From Undibacterium paludis (lineage in GTDB: Bacteria > Pseudomonadota > Gammaproteobacteria > Burkholderiales > Burkholderiaceae_D), in contig NZ_JAKZHX010000004.1 of NCBI RefSeq assembly GCF_022568815.1, positions 306,339 through 370,338 of the forward strand: a DNA stretch of 64,000 nucleotides, in the 5' to 3' direction. A program made the position numbers and the translations under genes. Positions 16,762 to 25,366 of the stretch are shown here, piece by piece. The notes under the pieces are model-generated. The model was not told the DNA's origin, made no database searches, and was given only the letters and a program-made list of their open reading frames with translations. The stretch's first letter is position 1, and each line of letters starts with the position of its first letter.

Positions 16762-19700
16762 GATGTTGCCTCTGCTTGTGGTAGCTCTTCGAGATAATCG
16801 AAGCTAAAGTCATTATCGAGTTCGGCGATACTGAGGCCTAAATTTTTGAGCAACTCATTGCGTTTGCCTGTGTTCGCTTTTGTTGTTGCTTCTATACTAT
16901 TGGTGCTGCAGGTGAAAGACTTCCCCATCGCTCCCCAAGTACATGTGCGGGTATTTTCGGCACCTTTGTCGTTTACAAGTAAATCCTGGCGTTTGACGGC
17001 CTCAGTCTTATAGGCAGGCTTGGGTTCATTTGCCTTGATCTCAAACCCACAGAGCGCATTTTCGACAAATTGAGGGCCGTGGAGTTGTGGGGTGAGCGAT
17101 GCGCCCCAAAGCGATGAGGGAACATTTTTCGTGATCGCCGTGCAGAAAAACTGGTCTGTCTGTGCCGTCGAGCTAACATCATTGGTCTTGATCTTTTTGC
17201 TGAGCTTAATGGTTTGTTTAGACGAAGTGACTGACGGCAGCCCCATCGGTGCCACACCAAAGTGATGCGCTATGGCGGGCGCAGTTTGGGCGTCGAAGTT
17301 GGGTACCTGGTGAGAAGTAGCTGGAATTACAGAGTTGGTCACCAGCCTGAAATGTTTGCCGTTGATGATGCCGAGCTCATCCTTGTCATCCCCTTTATGT
17401 ATCAGCCCATCGGCTACCGCTATGCTGCATACTTCTTCAGGCAGGAACATCTTTTTAAAATCTTCCCAGCCTATTGCTTTAGCCTGGCTGGCAGCGGTAT
17501 TACCAAAATGGATGGTGAATGAAATAATCCACAAATGCACCGTGGCGTCACCCGCGAATTCTGGGCCCCAGATATGCAGATCCGCGCCGACTTCTAGTGA
17601 CAGTCGTTGTGTTCCAAAAAACTCGAAGGTGAGCTGTATGCCTATATCAACATAGGCTTGCGCATCATAATGGTAGGGCATCCAGGCAATCAAAAAATCT
17701 ATCCCGGCTTTGAGCCAGGCCATGACTGCGCTGCTTTTCCAAATGACCTGCAAATGTCCACCAGCCATGATTGCTGATGGGGTAAGTGCGAAATACACAT
17801 CGCCTTGCAGTGACAGGCCAAATTCCTGCATCTGCCACAAAAAACCGAGTCGTGGTACTACAGGATAATGCTTGAGTACCTGGAAACGCGGATGATAGCC
17901 ACCCAGCGTCAAGATGAAATCACCACTTTTTGCCGAGCCGCCGTCCTTGAGCCAGCACATAAATGCGAATCCCCCACTCAAGTGACAATCCCTGGAAAAG
18001 AGGTAGGACGTGGGGGTGAGTTGCGCACGCAATTCCACAAAGCCATCGTCGGGAATGAAACTGCCTTTCAGCGCCAGTTCGACCTCGGCGACGGCGGGTA
18101 TGGCATCGCCAAATTCCGCTGACGGAATGCGCATGGTGGACAAGCCCAGAAGGTGTAGTTCAAGTTTTTTGCCAAAGGCAGCGGTGAGTAATACGGTAGA
18201 CTCTACCATCTTGAAAGAGCTGAACATCACGCCAGCGGCGAGGAAGTGCTGGCCCACAGTGGCAGGGATGGCTGCGCTGGCGCGTTGGAGTATCGCCAGC
18301 ATCTTGCTTGCATCGGTCTTTTTTTGCGCTGCTTCGATGAGTGGGAACTGCGCCAGCCGCTCAATGGGGGGAACGACCACGTTGCGGTTGTAGCCAAATC
18401 CTGCAGCAAGGCCCGTGATGAAAAAGAATGGTGGGCCGCCAATTGGATAATCGAGCAGACCGTAAATAAAAAATGACGAATCTTCTTTGCTTGAGTCTTT
18501 TTCGTCCTTGATGGTGGTGTAGGAACCAAGTGCGCTGATGGTAAAACCCTTTGCCTTGATCACAGCAGCGCCGCCGAATGCAATTGGGGCATCTTCTTTT
18601 GTGGATGGCAGCCTCAGGAAGCTACCTCCAATTTCGACAAAACCGTTGTTGTAATCGATGCCCATGCCACGTAATGAGACATCAACCTCAAGTTTGGATG
18701 GATCTACGCCAAACGCCAGGCCGTCCAGCGAGATGGTCAGTCCTGTCGCACTCATGGAGGCGCTCAGCAGCACCCAAATCTTTGATTGGCGATATTCAAC
18801 ACCGACCCGCTCGACATGTAGGGGACCGACTGCTCTTTGGATATTGAGCCAGATAGCACTGTCAGGTGGCGGTGCGATTGGTGTTGTGCCTGTGGGCAGT
18901 GCCTGCGCTGCAACCGGGAACATCACAGGTTGCGATACAGGTCCGAGATTCAGAACTGCGGCGAGATTGACGCCACGCTGCAGTACTACCGCATTAAGAT
19001 CAGGCGAATTCGCCATTCCGGGGGTCGTGGTTTGCGCGACCGCAGGGAGATTGTGGACAGGCGGGTTAAACGTGCCCAGCAAACTGTTTAATTTCTGCAC
19101 TTCGTTTGCCTTGAATTCCGCCGTGGCAAAAACGACCTGCAGGTTGTCGAATCCTATGTTTTTCCCTGCCGCGCTCGCAACGTATTTCCCGACGAGTGGC
19201 AATTGAGAAAAGTCCAGTTTTATACCGAGATCGACGCCGAACAGCGATTTGCCAGGATCGGTGGCGGGTTTGCTGTAGGCGAACAGTGCATCCTTGATGA
19301 TGATACTCAGCGCGTCAGGGACCAGCCCTGCCAGCGTAGGGGAAATTTCTCCGAGCAATGCCGATAGCTTGAGCTTTTGGTTTTTAGTATCAGAATAAGC
19401 CCCGACGAAAAAACTCGTTCCTGCATCCCCCTGTTTGGCAGTATCGTACTTTACATGAAATCCAATTTTCCCTATGCGCAATTCTCCACCGAACTGGTAT
19501 TCATACGTGTTTTCCGCCTTTTGGCTGACGAATGCATCAAATGACAAGAGCGCCATTTTTGCATCGTCTTCGCTCGAAAGGGGGAAGTCAATTCCGGCAT
19601 TGAATTGAACGGCCTGTGACTTGTTGTTTGTCCCAGGTGCAGGGGAGTTGTTCTGCTCGGTTGTTGTGGTAAAACGTAAAGACAATAGCTTGATTTGCAG

Positions 19701-21170
19701 TTTTTCTTCAATAACATCTGGCAATGCGATAGGAGAACGATAATGATTTGACAGGGCAATGGCTAGCTTACCGATCTCGATCGGTTTAGACGCCGCGCAA
19801 GCAAAACTCCAACCGTTGATTTGCTTTGTCGCTTCGACAGTGAAAGGAATGTCGCTCACAGCGAGCGTCCCCGAAATGCTTCCCTCAAGGCTTTTCGGAT
19901 TTTTTGCAGCAGCAACATCGAACGGGTTATTCGCGATGAACTCTAACCTGGGGTTAATAATGTTGAGTCCATGTATCAATTCGCAAGCCGCCTTCAGTTG
20001 CAAATCGAATGCAATTGCGCCAACAGTTTTATTGACAGGATTAAAATCGACTTCGAATTTCTTGAGATCCACTGATTCAAATGTAAAAAATCCTTGGTGC
20101 AGATGCAGGTCTTTCACCTCGTATCCCCAGTGAAGGTTCTCGATATCTTTCAATTCTGTGATATCGACATGCCCTGATGCAAAAAGCGACCACGGATCCA
20201 GAAGGTTCTCAGGTAGTATGACCTGTAAGTCCAACGCGGCATCATCCTTGATTTGCATATGCCCGAACATTGTCAGCCCAATCGCTGGCTTCTGGCCTGG
20301 TGATGGGGTCACGTTGACACGCATGCCCACCTTGTTAATTGCGAGCGAATCGAAAATTTCAAACTGTTTCCCGGACTTAAGGCGAATCGAAAGAAATAGC
20401 AATTTTTTTTCGACCGGGTCCAAAAGAATGCTGAGATCGTCCAGAAAAACGGTCCTTATCGCAGAAAAATCTGCCGGGAAAAGTTGCGCAACTGGAACCT
20501 TGATGACTTGAGCAAGTAATGCTCCCAGATCTGACGCCCAGGCACCAAGGGGGATTGTAGAGCGCGATGACAAAGCCCAGGATTTTGGGGCAAGAGTTCC
20601 ACCGAGGGGAATTTCAATTTTAACTTCAATGGACGTGTTTCCCGCTTCGAGGGTCGCGTACATGTCGAGCAGTAATTCAGGCTGCGCCCCGTAACAGCGA
20701 AAAAATTCGAAGCCCAAATTACCGAGGGAAATTCCCGGGAAAATAGCGCAATTATGTTTCGATTGGAGACAAACGAAGTAAAGCCTGGAATTTGTTGAAT
20801 CAAATATGAGATCGACGGTAGTATATTCTGCATCCAGTAGAGGCTGGACGAAGGGCGTAGAGGGGAGAATGCCGAGTTCGCTGAGCGTGCTGAGCTTCAT
20901 CACGGCTAATGTGGTTTTGAAATCGAAACTCCACTGGCCATTGATGTAATCGAGATTGATCTCAATCTCTACCTTACCTTCATGCAATGGCAGCGTTGTG
21001 TCACCTTTCAATGTCAAATACGTACTTGGCGCATGGCTGCGCTCAACGCTCACGGCATCAATGATCAGCGAACCAAGTCCAAAAGCACGAAGCAAATGAT
21101 CAAATGACTCGGAGGTATATTTTTCATCATTGAAGCTAATTGACTGATTGAAGATGGTTGCGGATGTCAT
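16758..21170 (-). CDS. Giant 1470-aa protein, DUF6603-like
   Basis: A very large protein without signal peptide or clear membrane helices. It is rich in beta-strand-like alternating sequence, with recurrent patterns such as LxLxGxxxxx and several blocks that look like divergent repeats (inference from reading). Residues about 880-1000 carry GLLDYPIGGPPFFFITGLAAGFGYNR, which I associate from memory with the DUF6603 family of unknown function. The C-terminal 300 residues are more polar. It is coupled to the downstream 626-aa gene (4-base overlap) and starts two bases after the metallo-hydrolase stop. Function unknown; a structural or carrier role is conceivable only from size. Confidence 0.85.
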   Translation of the reverse strand: MTSATIFNQSISFNDEKYTSESFDHLLRAFGLGSLIIDAVSVERSHAPSTYLTLKGDTTLPLHEGKVEIEINLDYINGQWSFDFKTTLAVMKLSTLSELGILPSTPFVQPLLDAEYTTVDLIFDSTNSRLYFVCLQSKHNCAIFPGISLGNLGFEFFRCYGAQPELLLDMYATLEAGNTSIEVKIEIPLGGTLAPKSWALSSRSTIPLGAWASDLGALLAQVIKVPVAQLFPADFSAIRTVFLDDLSILLDPVEKKLLFLSIRLKSGKQFEIFDSLAINKVGMRVNVTPSPGQKPAIGLTMFGHMQIKDDAALDLQVILPENLLDPWSLFASGHVDITELKDIENLHWGYEVKDLHLHQGFFTFESVDLKKFEVDFNPVNKTVGAIAFDLQLKAACELIHGLNIINPRLEFIANNPFDVAAAKNPKSLEGSISGTLAVSDIPFTVEATKQINGWSFACAASKPIEIGKLAIALSNHYRSPIALPDVIEEKLQIKLLSLRFTTTTEQNNSPAPGTNNKSQAVQFNAGIDFPLSSEDDAKMALLSFDAFVSQKAENTYEYQFGGELRIGKIGFHVKYDTAKQGDAGTSFFVGAYSDTKNQKLKLSALLGEISPTLAGLVPDALSIIIKDALFAYSKPATDPGKSLFGVDLGIKLDFSQLPLVGKYVASAAGKNIGFDNLQVVFATAEFKANEVQKLNSLLGTFNPPVHNLPAVAQTTTPGMANSPDLNAVVLQRGVNLAAVLNLGPVSQPVMFPVAAQALPTGTTPIAPPPDSAIWLNIQRAVGPLHVERVGVEYRQSKIWVLLSASMSATGLTISLDGLAFGVDPSKLEVDVSLRGMGIDYNNGFVEIGGSFLRLPSTKEDAPIAFGGAAVIKAKGFTISALGSYTTIKDEKDSSKEDSSFFIYGLLDYPIGGPPFFFITGLAAGFGYNRNVVVPPIERLAQFPLIEAAQKKTDASKMLAILQRASAAIPATVGQHFLAAGVMFSSFKMVESTVLLTAAFGKKLELHLLGLSTMRIPSAEFGDAIPAVAEVELALKGSFIPDDGFVELRAQLTPTSYLFSRDCHLSGGFAFMCWLKDGGSAKSGDFILTLGGYHPRFQVLKHYPVVPRLGFLWQMQEFGLSLQGDVYFALTPSAIMAGGHLQVIWKSSAVMAWLKAGIDFLIAWMPYHYDAQAYVDIGIQLTFEFFGTQRLSLEVGADLHIWGPEFAGDATVHLWIISFTIHFGNTAASQAKAIGWEDFKKMFLPEEVCSIAVADGLIHKGDDKDELGIINGKHFRLVTNSVIPATSHQVPNFDAQTAPAIAHHFGVAPMGLPSVTSSKQTIKLSKKIKTNDVSSTAQTDQFFCTAITKNVPSSLWGASLTPQLHGPQFVENALCGFEIKANEPKPAYKTEAVKRQDLLVNDKGAENTRTCTWGAMGKSFTCSTNSIEATTKANTGKRNELLKNLGLSIAELDNDFSFDYLEELPQAEATS

Positions 21171-21172
21171 TT

Positions 21173-22936
21173 TTATTTACCCCTCTTCGCAGATGGAAGT
21201 TTTGGAGCATATTCGCGTCCCCTCTTCATCCTTCCGCCTGTATCCTCTGGATATGGCGATTCAAGGAGCTTACGTCCTCCATTTGGAGAGTAGCGTAAAT
21301 TGAAGTAAGTCTGATTGATGTTATCGACAAGCAGGTAATAAAGAGTTATCTTGTCGTCATTGAGTATGTTTGCAGGAGTGTGCAGATTAAAATATGGTTT
21401 TTCCCCCTCCATTTTGATCTTAACGGCTGCCGTTAATAGTACGTCCATTTTTTTGTAAAATTGATCGACTGCTTGCTCTTTAGTACAAGCGCCACTTTGG
21501 AATTTGCTCCATGTTTCTATAAAGCCCGGGAAATATGCAGTGATGAAATCAATACCAACAGTGCTTGAATCACTCTTGTCCTTCTTCGCCCAAGCGGATA
21601 TTTCTTCGGCCTGTATTTTAAAACCATCGCAGATTGCCTTGTTCAGGCCCTTTACTTCATCAAGAGTACCAAAAGCGAATGAACGATTGATGTCGTAACT
21701 TTGAAATACTATTTTTTTTTGCAGATTATTAACTTCATCCGGCGACCGCTTGATCAATACAATGTCATGGCTATCTTTAATCAATTGATACCCAGCACAA
21801 TCTCTCTCTGGTTTAGATTGATCGACTACAAGCCCGTTTTTGACACGCCGTCGAATTACAGCCACCTTAGTACCCAAATTCGAGGCTTGCGTATTTCCGT
21901 CTTGATCGCTGAAGATTACATTTCCGTCTGTGATCTGCTCCTTAATTTTAGAAAGCGCGTCATAACGCTCATCACCTTTAAAGACGTGCAGGGAATTGGA
22001 AAACGCAACAATGGGTTTAGTATCAAGCGAGCTGAGTCGCTCAAGAAATTTTTCGCTCGGCACCTCTTTCATCTGGTTGCAGGACACGACGATCGTTTCT
22101 GGTTTTAGTTGGCCCAGCAAGTATAGTTGATTGCTGTGTTCGCTGCCGTGGTGACTCGCCTTGAAGACGCTGACTGTTTTTCCGCCCGCAAGTGGCCCCT
22201 TATCTGACTTCAAATAGTCAATCAAAGGTTTTTCGACGTCGTAGTAACTACTCATTTCAGTATCGCCGCTCAAGTCTCCAGCTGTAAAATAGCGAAATTG
22301 TCCCCATTCAACCAATAGCGCCAACGATAGATCGTTGGGATTGAATTTCCGAGCTTTCGTTGCTTTTTGCGACGTTAGCACATTGCTGCCATCAGCAAGA
22401 ATTCCGTCGGCGCAATAGCACTTCAATGTAATGTCAGATTTGCCCCCCAGTTCAATTTCGAATGGTCGCCGATCGGCTACATTAAAGAACGGTATCTGGC
22501 ATCGTAATGAGATTGTTTTGGGGTCTTTTTCTTTCATTCTCTTTAACTGCGCTTGTACTTGGGCAGCATAAGCGCTAAAGGTCCCTGTCCTGGCGCCTGT
22601 GCCTATACCATTTGCAGGTGTCGCTTCAAAATTTTTGGCCTCCGCATAGCCGCCTATATCAAGGAATTGATCGAATTGGATGCCAGCTTCAAAAAAACCC
22701 TGAATATGGTCTTGATGGTAATGCGTGGCAACAATGAGATCGAAGTGCGTGCCTGCAAAATACTTCTCCAAATAGTGCTTTAGCGCGCTACTTCCGCTAC
22801 CTTCAGCTCCTGCATCAATCAGCACCCGATAAACGACTTTCCCTTCTGCGTCGCTGACATGATCTTTGACAATAATCGCAGTAGCATCACCACCCCGCAC
22901 ATCCAGGTGATGTATTTCCAAACTGATGTCGGACAT
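21173..22936 (-). CDS. Metallo-beta-lactamase-fold hydrolase, ComEC C-terminal type
   Basis: A 587-residue soluble metallo-hydrolase. The zinc site is intact: Asp41 in LIDAGAEG, then His72, His74, Asp76 and His77 in ATHYHQDHIQG. TAGDLSGD and KASHHGSEHSNQ follow further on, as in the ComEC/Rec2 C-terminal domain. The last 230 residues are an extra domain I do not recognise, ending in a very basic tail (RMKRGREYAPKLPSAKRGK). There are no membrane segments, unlike ComEC itself. Start ATG 22936 has GGAGAGGA upstream. Members of this fold cut phosphodiesters or nucleic acids, but the substrate here is unknown. It precedes the 1470-aa gene by two bases. Confidence 0.88.
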   Translation of the reverse strand: MSDISLEIHHLDVRGGDATAIIVKDHVSDAEGKVVYRVLIDAGAEGSGSSALKHYLEKYFAGTHFDLIVATHYHQDHIQGFFEAGIQFDQFLDIGGYAEAKNFEATPANGIGTGARTGTFSAYAAQVQAQLKRMKEKDPKTISLRCQIPFFNVADRRPFEIELGGKSDITLKCYCADGILADGSNVLTSQKATKARKFNPNDLSLALLVEWGQFRYFTAGDLSGDTEMSSYYDVEKPLIDYLKSDKGPLAGGKTVSVFKASHHGSEHSNQLYLLGQLKPETIVVSCNQMKEVPSEKFLERLSSLDTKPIVAFSNSLHVFKGDERYDALSKIKEQITDGNVIFSDQDGNTQASNLGTKVAVIRRRVKNGLVVDQSKPERDCAGYQLIKDSHDIVLIKRSPDEVNNLQKKIVFQSYDINRSFAFGTLDEVKGLNKAICDGFKIQAEEISAWAKKDKSDSSTVGIDFITAYFPGFIETWSKFQSGACTKEQAVDQFYKKMDVLLTAAVKIKMEGEKPYFNLHTPANILNDDKITLYYLLVDNINQTYFNLRYSPNGGRKLLESPYPEDTGGRMKRGREYAPKLPSAKRGK

Positions 22937-23095
22937 GGTCCTCTCCGTGTATTCAGGTTTTTCGATTAAGTCACGTCGCGCCCGCCAGTGCCGAGCCTTA
23001 TCTATGTCCTGCGCATAAAATGCGGTATCGTTCTATTTTTCAAACCAGATTTGGCGTCTGTTTGCATACCCGTCAGCTTTGTCAACAAGCGCCGT

Positions 23096-23251
23096 TTACC
23101 GTTTAATTCCTTTGCTTTTTTCAACAGCAAATACACGGAACCATGCTAATGCCTTGCCTGGAAACTGATACTGCAAAAAAATTTCCTCAAGCACACCTAT
23201 GGGCTTGTCATGGAGTGAGACGAAAACAGGCTGGAACAACCCGACATCCAT
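23096..23251 (-). CDS. Possible small protein, 51 aa, inside the cluster
   Basis: An open frame beginning MDVGLFQPVFVSLHDKP and ending EKSKGIKR in the 322-base gap between the fibre-like gene and the metallo-hydrolase. Its ATG lies 7 bases after the upstream stop, close enough for coupling. AGGA is only two bases before the ATG, which is poor. The amino-acid mix (aromatic and aliphatic alternation) looks more protein-like than most chance frames. It may alternatively be a remnant of a lost gene. Confidence 0.35.
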   Translation of the reverse strand: MDVGLFQPVFVSLHDKPIGVLEEIFLQYQFPGKALAWFRVFAVEKSKGIKR

Positions 23252-23258
23252 GATCCTG

Positions 23259-25334
23259 CTAGAAGACATCAAAGTACTCGACCCAAAGTTCATACAAATA
23301 AGCTGCGGTGGCTGCGTTTCCCGTTATGCTTCTTATATTGATTTCTTTTATCCAATTAAGTTTGGGAGATTTGATTGGTTTGGGAGGTTCGGCTGGCTGG
23401 GGAAATTCGAAAAGTTCCGAATAGGCATGCCCTTTATGCTTATCTTCAGTGCTCCCCCAGATTGCAGGGATATGCACTTCGATTGACTTACCTGTATCAG
23501 GTATTATTTGCACCAGGGTCCCATCACCTGAGCCGTGCTTATAATTCCACGAGTCCCAAGCGACAATATAGAATCGGTACTTGCGCGTTGCACCCGTCTG
23601 AGGAGGCGGGCCGCCAAGACCATATATACCCATATCGAGGATGCTAATACATTTGTTTAAGTATTCTTTCTCTTGAGCTAGTTTCCTGCTCCCCACGAAC
23701 TGCTTGGTACCCTTGATGATTACCGCTCCGCTGTCACCCTTACCCTTAATCGCACCTGCGACCTCAATATCACCCGCAGCCATCACAGTTTGGGCATTAA
23801 GGGAAATAGCATTCAACAAAGCTCTTTCGCCATTTTTGTTGACATAGACGTCCGCAATCGTGAGCCCATTGTTCGGTTGGTGAGTACCATCGGCCTGCTG
23901 TAAGCCTACAAAAATCCCCGTGTTATTATTGGTATTGGCCTGAAGCCGTAACCCACTGCCCGCGCCAAAATCCATTTTGACGTCGCCATTCACCTCCAGC
24001 ATCTTGGCGGATAATTTGTTACCCTCTATATCCTTAGCGCAAACAATATTGCCTGGAACGCTGAGTTCTTCCGTACGCAAGGCCATTTTCTGAATATTGC
24101 CTCCATAATTCCCAGAGTTGCCACTGCAGACCTGGAATTCATTGCCCTGTACCATCATGGTTGGATAGGCTGGTCCGTTGCCTAAAAATGCCAGGCTGCC
24201 GGAGTCGCCAAACGCCATCTTGACGGGGCCAGTTACTCCCAGTTTCATTGGCGACTTCTGCTTGTTGGCGTCCTCGATCTCCAGCGGTGCACCACCTATC
24301 CCCACGTTACCGTCCTTGATGACGACAGGTCCTTTTTCTATGCTGCACACAAATTGCCCATCCCAATAGCCAGGGATGTTGTCGTAGTGCAGGTACAGGT
24401 TGGCATTGCCGGTTTTTGCAGAGACATCGATGGTGATCGCAAGGTCTAGGCTTTTTCCGTATTCAAGAGAATAGTTATTGTTAGGGAAGGTGATATCCCA
24501 GCTTGGTGTTTCGCCTATCCTGGGACCTGCCGCGCTCACCAGGCCAACAGGAACGCCCACGCCCGTGATGCTCCCAAGATCCCAGTCATCCGTTCCTGTG
24601 TCGCATGATAAGACCAGCTTCGTTGCAGGATAATTGTCCTCACCCTTGCTAAATACGATCGTCGACGTACTGACATCCTTGGCCTTGCAAATATTGGTAA
24701 GACGTAGCGTGAGCGTCGCGGCCATAGCACCGTTCTGCACGCGACTGCCCTCGATGATACTCATATGCAAAGGAATATTTTTTCTGCCGCTATGGTTGGT
24801 CACATGCATGTATTGCGTGCGGCTGCCGGTAATCGCTGTATTGCCAGGTAATTGCAGTTGGTGTGGAATCAATTCAACCTGCGTCCCGCGTGCTCCGCTG
24901 CCTGGCGCAGCACTGAGACCCGAAAGCACAATCGAGCGCGTTTCCCCTATCGAAAGAGTGCTCTTGCTTCCCGTGTAAAGGAAATAAAGCCTCACGGGTG
25001 CATTTGTCCCAGCCTGATGGACATGCTGTGCCAACTTCCAGTCTGGCGTGCTCACAACTTTGTTGGCTGCTGGGCTAGCGAGTAATTCCAGTGTTCGCCT
25101 GGACAAGGTCCCCGGACGAAACTGTAAAGCAAAATGATAATTGCTTGCCGAGACCTCAGTTGGCCCGGCCATCATGCTCATGTCTTGCGTGGATGTATTG
25201 GCAATCGTTAAATGTAATTTCCGGTCGCTGATGTCTTCGGAAATGTACATGACGGCTTGTTCGTCATCGTCGAACAGCGTGAAATCAATAGGGTGGCTCT
25301 TGCGAAACTGGGTCGAATTATTCTCAGTTGCCAT
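23259..25334 (-). CDS. Fibre-like 691-aa protein of unknown function
   Basis: The first 330 residues look like beta-sandwich domains with no catalytic motif. From about residue 345 the sequence changes to short strands and turns: VIKDGNVGIGGAPLEIED, later KMDFGAGSGLRLQAN, GDIEVAGAIKGKGDSGAVIIKG. The GNVGIG phrase is typical of phage tail fibres and other trimeric beta-helical shafts. The C-terminal 120 residues form a separate head. There is no signal peptide. The stop of the 1177-aa gene lies 32 bases upstream. By analogy it may form a shaft or adhesion part of a protein complex, but no sheath, tube or baseplate gene is present. Confidence 0.8.
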   Translation of the reverse strand: MATENNSTQFRKSHPIDFTLFDDDEQAVMYISEDISDRKLHLTIANTSTQDMSMMAGPTEVSASNYHFALQFRPGTLSRRTLELLASPAANKVVSTPDWKLAQHVHQAGTNAPVRLYFLYTGSKSTLSIGETRSIVLSGLSAAPGSGARGTQVELIPHQLQLPGNTAITGSRTQYMHVTNHSGRKNIPLHMSIIEGSRVQNGAMAATLTLRLTNICKAKDVSTSTIVFSKGEDNYPATKLVLSCDTGTDDWDLGSITGVGVPVGLVSAAGPRIGETPSWDITFPNNNYSLEYGKSLDLAITIDVSAKTGNANLYLHYDNIPGYWDGQFVCSIEKGPVVIKDGNVGIGGAPLEIEDANKQKSPMKLGVTGPVKMAFGDSGSLAFLGNGPAYPTMMVQGNEFQVCSGNSGNYGGNIQKMALRTEELSVPGNIVCAKDIEGNKLSAKMLEVNGDVKMDFGAGSGLRLQANTNNNTGIFVGLQQADGTHQPNNGLTIADVYVNKNGERALLNAISLNAQTVMAAGDIEVAGAIKGKGDSGAVIIKGTKQFVGSRKLAQEKEYLNKCISILDMGIYGLGGPPPQTGATRKYRFYIVAWDSWNYKHGSGDGTLVQIIPDTGKSIEVHIPAIWGSTEDKHKGHAYSELFEFPQPAEPPKPIKSPKLNWIKEINIRSITGNAATAAYLYELWVEYFDVF

Positions 25335-25366
25335 GATTTGATCGCTTTCTGATAAATAGCAGGGGT

